Positions 44,320-53,500 of a DNA stretch of 64,000 bases are shown here, in pieces (positions within the stretch are counted from its first letter, which is position 1; each line of letters begins with the position of its first letter). The notes beneath the pieces were generated by a model. It saw only the letters and a list, made by a program, of their open reading frames with translations. It did no database searches and had not been told where the DNA came from. The position numbers and the translations under genes were made by a program. Source of the DNA: CANDOC01 sp965261725. Lineage in GTDB: Bacteria > Pseudomonadota > Gammaproteobacteria > Pseudomonadales > Endozoicomonadaceae. The stretch lies in the NCBI GenBank assembly GCA_965261725.1, contig CBDHDU010000029.1:1-64000 (forward strand). The letters run 5' to 3'.

Positions 44320-45345
44320 GGCTCTTAATGGATTCCGGGGGGTTACCCCAGCAGCAAGCCAAGCAACCCTGAAATAGCTGCTTTTCCCCTACGTTTGATG
44401 TTATGGATGCATTCAAAAAATCCCAAGTATAGTGGCAGCTTATCCTGTGAAATTCCACGGTGAGGGCGCAACCAGGATCGCAGCAACGACCAGAAGCCCT
44501 CCATCGTATTCACATGCACCTCGTGAAAACCATCACCATCTTCATCCCGGGCATACTCCCCAGCGCCATGACAGACAGATTTACGATCATAACCCCATTG
44601 CTCAAGCCTGTCGTAAATGCTGTATTCATCAGTATAAATCAGCGTTCCCGGCGCTATGAATTCTGTAATCAGGGGCTTGATTGTTACCTGCTTGACATTA
44701 GGCAGCATACGGATCACAACCTGCCCACCCCGCTGGATCATGCCAAAGATCGGAGGCTTTTCTTTCTCCAGAGTACCGCGACCACGAGCACCTCTCAAAC
44801 GGTTACGGCGGGCTGTCCGCCCTTTTTTTTCACCGCTTCAGGCTGGCCTTTATGCCCCGATACAACGTAAACCTCGTCACATTCAACCTTGCCGTCCAGA
44901 ACGGTGACCGGGCGTTTGTTGCAGACACTTGTCCTGAGTTGCTGTGTCATCTTTTGCACATCGCTTTTGTTCAGGTCAAGTTCAAGTGCAATCTGTCTGT
45001 TCGACTGATTGAGTGACATCAGGTACAAGCAGTGTATCCAGATTTTTAAAGGCTGGTGATGCCCTGAAAACACCGATAAAGTCAGATCATCAAAGCGACG
45101 CCGACAACACTTGCACCAGTAACGCTGTCGCTCCGGCTGAGTGTCATCTTTACCTTGTCGGGTAATATCAGGGCTTTGACAGCGAGGACAAACGACACCA
45201 TCCGGCCAGCGCATTTGCCTGACTTGTTCGTAACATTTGGCGTTATCGAGGAGATCATGAAACTTCATCATACCGCTGTTTTACACTAATGTGGACGTTA
45301 GTTTCAACCGCAGTTACCTCAACACCCCGGAATCCATTAAGAGCC
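44320..45345 (-). mobile_element. IS1595-family (ISXO2-like) insertion sequence, complete
   Basis: 1,026 bp bounded by near-perfect inverted repeats: left GGCTCTTAATGGATTCCGGG at 44320, and the same 20 bases reading inward from 45345. An exact 8-bp target duplication AAGAAATT lies at 44312-44319 and 45346-45353, the length expected for IS1595. The intact ends and duplication show a recent, unrearranged insertion into the HNH gene. Confidence 0.95.
44343..45271 (-). CDS. IS1595-family transposase, two frames joined at an A8 slippery run
   Basis: The first frame (45271 to 44795) has the zinc ribbon CPRCQSPD / WCKCCRRRF, a HTH (SNRQIALELDLNKSDVQKM), and the first catalytic Asp in VECDEVYV. The second frame (44798 to 44343) has Asp in LIYTDEYSIYD and a C-terminal ..VNTMEGFWSLLRSWL Glu. 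The frames meet at GTG-AAA-AAA-AAG-GGC. A -1 shift on A-AAA-AAG gives K-K-K-G-R-T-A-R-R-N-R-L-R-G, which is the expected family sequence. This is either programmed -1 frameshifting, as in many IS elements, or a one-base loss. Confidence 0.85.
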
Positions 45346-45797
45346 AAGAAATTTTCCCCGTCTGCAGTTCCTGTACGATCCTTTCCATAACGGTCCGGCG
45401 GGTTGGGTTGCCCTGTTGAGGCATGCTACTGCGGCTTATCCTTTCTATGTACTGATCCAGATACGCTTGGGAAAGTTCGCTCCAGGATACCTGCTGCTTA
45501 CCCTGCCTGGCAAAATCCAACAGTGTTCTTGCCAGCCCCATTTTGTAAGTTGCGGCATTTAGCCCGAAAAGGATAATCCCCTTCCAAAAATCTGAATTAT
45601 CGAAGCGGTTTTGCATATATCCATACACCCAAGCGCAAAATAATGCGAAAGGGAACATCATAACAGACACCACTTAATATTTTCCCCAGCATAAGCTGGA
45701 CTGGGATTTGATGCTCTAACAAATCAAGATTTTCTCTTATTTTCCGTTATACAAGGTGAGGCTTCAAAAACACGGGATGATAATTTTGAAGAGCAAT

Positions 45798-46211
45798 ATG
45801 CATCTTATAAAAACGGCACTTGAATATCGCCATATTAATGAGCTTGAAGTTGTACCAGCCGGGCTCCGAGGAATTTATGCCCTTTATAACAAAAAAGGCA
45901 AATCCTTTAATGTTATATACATTGGAAAATCGGGCAAAGAAACTGCCGGAATCATTAGGAAAAGATTGCATAGTCACAAACGGAACCGGCCTGGAGAATG
46001 GACACATTTCTCTTATTATGAGGTTTGGGACAATATCAGTGATTCTGAACTTCTTGAGCTTGAAGGACTTTTCCGCCAGCTTTACCAGTTTGACCTGCGA
46101 GCCAATATGTTCAACAAACAACAGACTTACAAACCCCTGGTAAAAGTTCGTAAGGAAACTGAAACAGCCCTTGGGCTACAGCGAGTCACCAAAAAATCGC
46201 TGGGGATTTAA
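45798..46211 (+). CDS. GIY-YIG-domain protein
   Basis: 137 residues from the ATG at 45798, which has GAAGAGC upstream. Earlier in-frame starts at 45777 and 45756 are possible. The GIY-YIG core is evident: RGIYALYNKKGKSFNVIYIGKSG, followed by a helix with the catalytic Arg (IIRKRLHSHKR) and the conserved Glu region (SELLELEGLFRQLYQ). GIY-YIG nucleases occur as homing, repair and restriction enzymes. This short form without another domain is divergent from the HNH gene and borders the prophage. It may belong to either. Confidence 0.8.
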   Translation: MHLIKTALEYRHINELEVVPAGLRGIYALYNKKGKSFNVIYIGKSGKETAGIIRKRLHSHKRNRPGEWTHFSYYEVWDNISDSELLELEGLFRQLYQFDLRANMFNKQQTYKPLVKVRKETETALGLQRVTKKSLGI

Positions 46212-46227
46212 ACCCCGAGCCTTACTT

Positions 46228-46461
46228 TTATACTTCAGCATCATACTGCTCCAGATCTGGAGCAGCTCCCTTAATACCTCCACCTTCAACAAAAACTTTT
46301 TGACCAAGGCTGCCAAGGCTGCCCTTGACTGTAATAACAGAGCCATCACGTAGCTCTGCCTGACTGGTTCCATTCCCATTATTGGCAATGATGGTAACGA
46401 CAGTCCTTTTCCCTTCCGGTATCAACGACTTAAATTGCTGCCAGATATTGGTAGTCGCCAT
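46228..46461 (-). CDS. Small prophage protein
   Basis: 77 residues from the ATG at 46461, preceded by GGGGAGAG; further in-frame upstream codons lack such a site. MATTNIWQQFKSLIPEGKRTVVTIIANNGNG followed by SQAELRDGSVITVKGSLGSLGQKVFVEGGGIKG looks like a small beta-barrel, seen in phage proteins that follow tail-tip genes. It ends the structural operon. Exact function unknown. Confidence 0.6.
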   Translation of the reverse strand: MATTNIWQQFKSLIPEGKRTVVTIIANNGNGTSQAELRDGSVITVKGSLGSLGQKVFVEGGGIKGAAPDLEQYDAEV

Positions 46462-46870
46462 TAATACTCTCCCCATGATTATTGACCCAAAGTAAATAGT
46501 CATCCGGTGCGGATACCATCCCCTGAAAATAACAGTCACTCTCCATACAAAAACACCTCAACTCCAGCCAGATATTGTGCTCTTGATCCAACCTGAGCAG
46601 CAGTACTGGGTCTTTTACCTGATGGCCTGCAAGGTCAGAGTGAATATCTTGAGTACGCACTGTCGTTCCCGTGGCAATTTCATTGGCATTCAGCTGCAGC
46701 ATTGCCCAAGCAGCAGCAAGGCGTCTGGCGGAAGCAGGTACAAGCTGAATAACAAATTTTGATGGTACTGGTTCATCTTCCGCAACACTGCCGTGGACGG
46801 AAATCGTATTACACTCAATCTCAAAGCAAGGCTGCTGCTCGCTGGTTCTCTGTTCTTCCTGAGTTGCCAT
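46430..46870 (-). CDS. Prophage hypothetical protein
   Basis: 146 residues, acidic N-terminus, then a segment with regular hydrophobic spacing (KFVIQLVPASARRLAAAWAMLQL, DPVLLLRLDQEHNIWLELRCF, YFQGMVSAPDDYLLWVNN). No family recognised. It overlaps the next gene by 32 bases in the phage orientation and is likely co-transcribed with the tail-tip genes. Confidence 0.55.
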   Translation of the reverse strand: MATQEEQRTSEQQPCFEIECNTISVHGSVAEDEPVPSKFVIQLVPASARRLAAAWAMLQLNANEIATGTTVRTQDIHSDLAGHQVKDPVLLLRLDQEHNIWLELRCFCMESDCYFQGMVSAPDDYLLWVNNHGESINGDYQYLAAI

Positions 46871-47024
46871 TTTTCACTCCATTAAAAGCTTATCCTGATA
46901 GTTATCGGCAACAATGCTACACATCACCAGCCAGATATCTTTTGCTACCATTAAATATGCATCTGCTCTTTTCTTGTTTTTCGGGCAGAAGCAAAAGTCC
47001 CGGTTTCTCCTTTGGCCGGGCATT

Positions 47025-48878
47025 TTATTTTCCATAATGCCTCTCAAGCTCAATCACCTGTGTCACTCTGCCCACTTCAGCCCGAATGCTGGTGGACAAA
47101 CATAGTCCCTGCCAGTCACCACTGATATCCTGAATCTCCACCAGCTGCCCCGGTTCAATCAGCCCCGGTGCCGTTTGCTTATCAGTCAGCGGAATCTCCA
47201 GCGTGGTAATACTCTGGTTGCCACCTTTTGCCAGTTCATTGCGGCCTCGCTCAGTATTCACCTGCGTTTCTGTCAGCCAGTCTTCAAAAATATCCGGTGC
47301 CGGTTGATTACCTGCGGTGCCAGCGCGCTTCACATCAACCGCAACACCGGCATGCGTACCCGATACATAAACAGAATTGTATTGTGGCTCAGGGCGCCAG
47401 CTGGCACTGAGGGCAATGACCAGGCTTTCTGGCACGATCTTATCCATCGTGGCGCTGCCCCATGCCCACGGGCTTGCCGGATAACGTGGCTGGATATTGA
47501 GCACATCGGACTCTTTGGCAGGAATCACGACTGATCCGGCGGTACTGGCCAGCCGGACAATCACTTGCATAGCGGTCTGGTTTTGATAGCTGAATGAACC
47601 ACCGGGAATAATCCAGTCGGGGGTACTGTAGTCGTTCAGGCTGGGGTAGCTGGCAATAAATCCGGTATTGGTCAGCTCTTCACTGATAGCCTGTTTCGCA
47701 TTCAGCTCACTGGTGCTGCTCTTGCTTCGCAGCGGAGCATAAGGCGTTGCCAGCAGTTGGGTTCGACTGGTGCCGTAAACGGTATAGCGTTCCTGACCAA
47801 AACGACGGTCTCCGGTATACCGCTCGACAATAAACACCCATACCCAGCCGTTAACATTCACTTCAACCTGTTTAACGCCATCCTGATCAGGCTCGACCAG
47901 TGCAAGGCTGGTGGCTCCCCAAAGTTCGCCGCTGAAACTCCATGAAAAGCTGTCGATATCCAGCTGGATATTGATATTTCTCAGATCAACCGGTGTTCTG
48001 TCGGGTAGTGTGACGATACTGACCGTATTCATAAGCAGATAACTCTCCCTGATATCCGGCTGTGAAGGTTCAGGCTTTTCGGTTAATTCCGGATCTTTCT
48101 CACCACCATAGCGCCCTTCATAGTCTTCATCTTTCGCTTTGCTACCAAAGCCCCAAGGCAGGCGGATCACATTATCCTGAGTGCGGTTGCTGGCATAGCG
48201 GGTTGATTTACGGTTGTCAGTCGGGACGACTGCAGTATCCGGTGTGGTACTGCCAAAGCTGAACCATGCTGCCGGAGTTGTCGCTGGTGTGTAATGCAGG
48301 CCAGCAAAGCTGAAGTTCAGCGGAGGCTGGTTCATGTAGCCACTGAAGTAATCAGGCTTGCTGGCATACAGATTTACCCTGAAGAATCGACCGGTGTTGG
48401 TTATGTCAGTGGCGGGCGGGTGGTTCCACTCTGCTACGTTGTGGTCATCTTTCACCGGTAGCCTGGTAAGCCATACATCCCCTGACTGGTAATCTTTGGC
48501 CGGTGGTTGGTCCCAACCGGTAAACTTTTGCTGCTCAGTAGCATTGCCCTGACCATGACTAAAACCGACGCGGCTATCGCTTTTCGTCACCTGATTCCAG
48601 AAAAGCCCCAGCCATGCCGCTTCCAGCACTTTGCCATCGTGACTACTTTGAGAACGGCAGGCCTGAACAATACGCGACGCATCATATGCGCTACTGCATT
48701 CTGTTTGTGATGAGGCGCCAGTGTCCCATGGAGCCGAAGTGCTTATCAGGAGGCCGGGAGGAGGGGCATAGAAAACCAGCGGTTTACCATCCAGCGAGAA
48801 GTCTGCGACTTGCAGGTTGCGAACATAAGGCGTGCCAGTCAGCTGGAAATTTACCTGTTCAGGAATGGCATAGCTCAT
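47025..48878 (-). CDS. Prophage tail-tip/baseplate-type protein
   Basis: 617 residues when started at the ATG at 48878, whose ATGA overlaps the stop of the upstream gene. An ATG at 48908 would add ten residues. It is rich in W, Y, P and short beta segments in the first 250 residues. A C-terminal portion (GVKQVEVNVNGWVWVFIVERYTGDRRFGQERYTVYGTSRTQLLATPYAP..., then VNTERGRNELAKGGNQSITTLEIPL and IEPGQLVEIQDISGDWQGLCLST) is typical of tail-hub proteins with a baseplate-like fold. It is probably part of the adsorption apparatus. A weak GC hairpin follows the stop (46999-47020). Confidence 0.65.
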   Translation of the reverse strand: MSYAIPEQVNFQLTGTPYVRNLQVADFSLDGKPLVFYAPPPGLLISTSAPWDTGASSQTECSSAYDASRIVQACRSQSSHDGKVLEAAWLGLFWNQVTKSDSRVGFSHGQGNATEQQKFTGWDQPPAKDYQSGDVWLTRLPVKDDHNVAEWNHPPATDITNTGRFFRVNLYASKPDYFSGYMNQPPLNFSFAGLHYTPATTPAAWFSFGSTTPDTAVVPTDNRKSTRYASNRTQDNVIRLPWGFGSKAKDEDYEGRYGGEKDPELTEKPEPSQPDIRESYLLMNTVSIVTLPDRTPVDLRNINIQLDIDSFSWSFSGELWGATSLALVEPDQDGVKQVEVNVNGWVWVFIVERYTGDRRFGQERYTVYGTSRTQLLATPYAPLRSKSSTSELNAKQAISEELTNTGFIASYPSLNDYSTPDWIIPGGSFSYQNQTAMQVIVRLASTAGSVVIPAKESDVLNIQPRYPASPWAWGSATMDKIVPESLVIALSASWRPEPQYNSVYVSGTHAGVAVDVKRAGTAGNQPAPDIFEDWLTETQVNTERGRNELAKGGNQSITTLEIPLTDKQTAPGLIEPGQLVEIQDISGDWQGLCLSTSIRAEVGRVTQVIELERHYGK

Positions 48879-49651
48879 ACGGTATCTGGCATAACCGGTC
48901 CATGGCATAACGGCCTGAAAAACGGCAGCGCTCGCAGAGTGACATCGTCCACTGTGCGGGTGTGATTGGTGCCGCTATCAATCCACCACTCGGGTTCTGT
49001 TACCGGCAGAGTGCCTGCCTGTTCCACCCGGTAAACAAAACCATTCGGTATGGTGGGGTGGATGCGGGTGCCGACAGCCACAAACTGATCAGCTGGATAC
49101 TCGAGCCCATAGTCATCCATGCAGATAATGAAGCTCTCACCACCGAAGGTTTCCACGTCCAGTTGGTAATCGCCGGTTTCACTGTCACTGGTGACATGCC
49201 CTGAAACAATCCAGCCATCGTCTTTCTTTTCAATGGCGACGACTTTTCGGGAAGCCGGCACCTGCAGATTATCTTCGACCCGGGTAACGGTTCCGGAGAA
49301 TCGCGCGGGTGATCCGGGTTCTTCGACAGTACCACCGCTTGATCCGGCATTCGGCAGTGCAGTAATTAAATCTGCAAGAACGTAAGGCCCACAGGCGACA
49401 CTGCTGCCTGTTGACCGAAGATCAACCAACACAGCGGTCAGCAGCTGATCTGTTGCCAGACCAGTGACCCATGTACTTGAGCCGCGTCTGGTCAGCAGGC
49501 GGGTTGCCAGATGACCCCGTTTACCGCCATAGAGCGTGATTAAAATTTGCGGGTCTTTATCCCGGATCGGAAACGCTAAATCGACCGCACCATCTCCCCC
49601 CCACGGTGGAATCAGGCTGGCAACAGGCGATGAGATCAAAACGTCATCCAT
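48875..49651 (-). CDS. Prophage tail protein, unknown
   Basis: 258 residues. Beta-rich, with repeated G/T/S segments (YGGKRGHLATRLLTRRGSSTWVTGLATDQLLTAVLVDLRSTG) and a C-terminal half with W-W-I-D-S-G. No family recognised. It starts 8 bases before the end of the upstream gene and its stop overlaps the next start, placing it firmly in the tail-tip operon. It is probably a tail assembly or tip component. Confidence 0.6.
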   Translation of the reverse strand: MDDVLISSPVASLIPPWGGDGAVDLAFPIRDKDPQILITLYGGKRGHLATRLLTRRGSSTWVTGLATDQLLTAVLVDLRSTGSSVACGPYVLADLITALPNAGSSGGTVEEPGSPARFSGTVTRVEDNLQVPASRKVVAIEKKDDGWIVSGHVTSDSETGDYQLDVETFGGESFIICMDDYGLEYPADQFVAVGTRIHPTIPNGFVYRVEQAGTLPVTEPEWWIDSGTNHTRTVDDVTLRALPFFRPLCHGPVMPDTV

Positions 49652-50558
49652 GCCAGTTCTCCAGTTCCACTAATACGTTACCGGCGCGAATGTTGCCCTC
49701 CCATAAGCCGTAATTGGGTTTCACGACCAGTGCCTTCTTGCCTTGAATGGTGACGATATCACCCTGCACAGCGGGGTTGCCGTCATCGTTCAGTGGTATG
49801 TTCGCGGGTATCAACAGGCCGGGATAGTAGCCAATTAGCAGGTCATCTGCGCCAAGCCAGAAACGTCCGGCGATTATGTGCCCGCTTTGACTGGCCAGTT
49901 GCTTGTCGTAGGTGAACGGGAACGTCGGAAAGTTATACATTTCAGTCACAATGCGAGTACCATCCGGCGCGGTGTCGCTGTAGGTGTAACGATAATACTG
50001 ATAGTGATACAGGATGCCGCGCTGGTTGCCGCTTTTAACAACATAGCCGGATGATGTACCTGTACCGAAAGCAGTAATGATACCGTCGAAGCCTTGCTCG
50101 AACGGATTAAGAGTCAGTGGACCGATATACCAGAAGGCGTCGTCTGAACCCGTCAGCTTTACCTGCAGGTAGAAGCCCTCCCCGTCGGCTATCAACCACC
50201 AGTTCTTGCACAGGCCACCGCCCCTGAAACCGAATTTTCCCTGTTTACCTGCTCCAGTACCGGTGTTGGCATCGGTCATGGTGCGATAGCTGATCACATG
50301 CCAATGCTGATAAGAGCCGTTCGTTGCGCCATCGCGGGAAAAACGGAAGTAATGACCGGCACTATTTTGCAACACAAATACTTCGTTAGCAGCATCTTCA
50401 AAGGCTACTGCCCAGCCAGTACCATGTTTCTCATCATCACCGGTGCCATAACCGTTCACCAGACAGTTCACAAAAATAGGTTTAACGGTGGCATAGCTGT
50501 CATCGTCATCGGGCAAGCCGGGGCTACCGACGTCATCACTTTTGTATAAGGTTGGCAT
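49644..50558 (-). CDS. Prophage tail protein, unknown
   Basis: 304 residues. The sequence has alternating aromatic and polar residues (GIAKNWWLIADGEGFYLQVKL-like strands, NGSYQHWHVISYRTM, GILYHYQYYRYTYSD), indicating a beta-sandwich or propeller-like fold, perhaps carbohydrate- or receptor-binding. It starts one base inside the stop of the 1177-residue protein (TGATG). No family name can be given. Confidence 0.6.
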   Translation of the reverse strand: MPTLYKSDDVGSPGLPDDDDSYATVKPIFVNCLVNGYGTGDDEKHGTGWAVAFEDAANEVFVLQNSAGHYFRFSRDGATNGSYQHWHVISYRTMTDANTGTGAGKQGKFGFRGGGLCKNWWLIADGEGFYLQVKLTGSDDAFWYIGPLTLNPFEQGFDGIITAFGTGTSSGYVVKSGNQRGILYHYQYYRYTYSDTAPDGTRIVTEMYNFPTFPFTYDKQLASQSGHIIAGRFWLGADDLLIGYYPGLLIPANIPLNDDGNPAVQGDIVTIQGKKALVVKPNYGLWEGNIRAGNVLVELENWHG

Positions 50559-53500
50559 CAGTCAGCATCCCCCCGAATCTGCAGGGTAAACCTGTCGTTA
50601 GATTCTGTTCCTTGTCCTGCCAGTACAGTCCGGCAAATCCATACCGGTGCCAGACAGCCATCGGTGTTGAAACGGATCACGTTACCGGCAACCCAACCGG
50701 TTCCCCAGCCCGCGGCATAGATGGTGAAGTACGGCGCACCGTTCTCCGGGTTGATGGGGGCGACATCTTCCGAAATGTTCCCGATGGCAATGATGCCCAG
50801 CTTTTCTTCGACCACCTGAAAGTTACTGGTGCTGGTAAAGACCAGCGCCCACTTGCCCTGAATGGTGCCTTTGTTGGTCACTTCCAGCGGATAGTTGATG
50901 GTGTTGTATTGCGCCGTGGTGTTGTCGCCTGTGCGTTCACCTGTCCAGTTGGGTGCGCCATTGCTCCAGACTTTCTGGGTGAAGAAATGATGCACTCGCG
51001 CTTGCAGATCGCCATAGACGACGGCACTGCTAACGGTGGTTTCACCGGCAGGTAAATCCCACGGCATGGGTGCAATGATTGCCAGCTCGCCATTGATTCT
51101 GGCATCGCTGACTACGGTCATATGCTCGACGCGATCTTTGATGGTGAAAGGTGCCACCAGTGGATTGCCTTCGCTGTCATTCAGTGTCAGCGGATCAGCC
51201 AGTGTAATGCTGCCTTGGGTTCTGTCAGTGGTGTACTGGTCGGAGGCCAGCAGCTTGCCGTTGCTGTCTTCCAGTGTAATCTCCGCCTGATGGTCACGGG
51301 TCAGCTGGATAGTTTCTCCGGCCAGCGGCGTTGCCACTGCAGTGCTCCTGGTATGGCTGACCACCACAATGTCGCCGGGGCGATAGACAGGCACTTTGCC
51401 ATCGGCTGGCAGTCGAACCGGGTCGAGGCCTATCAGTTCAGCATCCAGCGGCAGACTGGTTTCGACGATGGCGTTGTAACGGATACTCTGGGGAATGACA
51501 TAAATCGGCTCGCTATCCGGAGAGCTGCCATCAGTGAATTGCACTTCACACCAGCCGGTGGTGGTATCGATCTTGCCCTGCACTTCACTGGTATTCAGTG
51601 CGCCATTCACGTCAGCGGTTGCAGTAATGATCTCAGCGTTATCTGCGCGCATGGCGGTTAGTTGCAAACTGCCGGGGCGAACCGGCGCGCCTGGTGTGCG
51701 GAAGGCGACAGCTTCCACCTGAATCCCCGCACTGACAGTCGCTGCCGCTTCTATCGTGGCGCTGACCAGAGAGCCGGTCGGATAGCTGGCCAATGTTGCA
51801 ATGCCACCACTGTAGTCGATGGTGCCGACCTGAATACCTGCATTGGTCTGGGTGCTGATTTCCTTATACAGTTTGCCGTCCCGGTCAAAGTAGCGATCAC
51901 CTGCCCATGTGAAAATCAGGCTACCGGGTAACAGCGGATCACTGACCAGTGGTAACAGGTCAATCGTCAGTTCTGGCTGGGTGAGGGTTTCACTGTTCGG
52001 CGTATGGCTGAGGCTGTTGTGCTGGGCTTTGCTGGTGACGGTGTTGCCGGGGAATACTTCTGTTCGGGTTGAAGTCGTTTGATGTACATCGTATGTGAAA
52101 CCATTGTTGTTTACACGTGCAGCAAACTCAGCAAAGTTGTAATTTTCGACGGCCTGAATGGTGAAAGCACCGGTTGCGTAATCAATGCTGCCCGACACAC
52201 CACGCCAGTTTCCACTGCCGTCATCGTTGTAGTTTTTATTGTGCAGTAGTGTGTTTGTATAGGTTTCATAAGCTGTATAGTAAGCATGGTTCCAGATTTG
52301 CCGGTCACGTTCCACGGCAAACTGAAGCTGTACTGATCCGGGTAACAGTGGTGCACCGGCAATGGTGCCAGACATCAGCCCGCCGCCGTCCACGGTCACA
52401 TCAACAGTGCCGCCTGCCACGGTGCCTTCTTCATAATCGATCTGAATTTCAGTGTCTGAATCTGGCAGGAAGTCGAGCACCAGACTGAGTTCACCTACTG
52501 CATAGTGAATGCTGCCTGATCCATCGCCGGATAACAGACCATTGCTTTGGTCAGTGACTGTTCGGTTGTTTCCACTGCTGACATAGCTGATGGTGACACT
52601 ACCCGGTTTGATGCCGGGTTTCTCAGTGATGTGCCGGAAGCTGATCTGTTCGACAGGTGCATTACCGGTTCGCAGCGTCACTTCGGCATCGCTCTGCGCG
52701 ACATAGCTGTAGACCAACGCACTGTCCGGGTCGGGCATGGCATCCAGTGTGACCGCCACTGAACCGGTGCTGAAATCGATGGTGCCAGAACCAGAGCCCG
52801 TCATCTGACCGTTGCCGGGATCGCTGATGTCCTGCCACTTACCCAATGCAATAAAACTGACCACTAAAGTGCCTGGGCGAGGTTTGGCTTCTGCCAGATT
52901 CAGTGTGTAGTTGAAGCCACGGTTCTGGCCGGAGATTTCAATGGTGCCACTGATCGCGGATCCGGTGACGGACGTCGCCGGTCGATAGCGGGCACTGGCA
53001 GTTGCGGTGGTGTAATCGCTGGTACGCCAGACATTGATTTCACCGGACTCATAATCGATGGTCAGTTCGCTGTAATAGTTGAAGCCACTGTTATGGATGA
53101 AGTGTCCCTTGCCATCATCCACATAGGTACCGTTCTCCAGCGTGATCTGAACCGTGCCGGGTTTGGCTCCTGTCTGCAAAAATGACCGGCTCTGGTTGCC
53201 ACTGATATGGACAAACTCGCAGCTGACTGTGCGGCTGCTGGCTGCTGTGGCGACCATCGTCTGGGCCGTGTAACCACCACGCTGATCCAGCAGCGGACTC
53301 TCCACTCTGGCACTGGGTACCAAGGGCGCATAGACACTTTCAACCTGCAGTGTCAGGTCGCCCTGGATCACCGCGGCTGCCAGTGGCTGGATGCCATAGT
53401 AACGAGAAGCATCAGCAATCTGGGTGCTGTTGACCCGGCTCTTGGGTTCTGTGGTACTGGACGGCGTTGGCTGACCACCGGGAAAGGTAAACGCCAGCGG

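Larger units (their letters stand above)
43566..45661 (-). pseudogene. HNH endonuclease gene interrupted by IS1595
   Basis: The 3' part (44319 down to 43566) carries the nuclease: CFYCGEPMPAGDIHVDHILPRQ with the first metal-binding residues, then WNLVLSHSDCNLLKSDK. The 5' part (45661 down to 45354) encodes FDNSDFWKGIILFGLNAATYKMGL and SWSELSQAYLDQYIERIS. Removing the IS and one copy of its 8-bp target repeat joins G-K-I-S to Y-T-E-A-V in frame, giving about 353 residues from the ATG at 45661 (start uncertain; an internal ATG giving MQNRFDNSDF is possible). It is followed by a methyltransferase with a 4-base overlap. The intact protein would be an HNH nuclease with an unknown N-terminal helical domain. 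The present allele is probably inactive. Confidence 0.82.

Noticed and set aside
51122..51661. 179-codon plus-strand frame within the large tail protein gene
   Set aside because: Antisense to a well-supported 1177-residue gene; similar long shadows occur throughout the GC-richer prophage.
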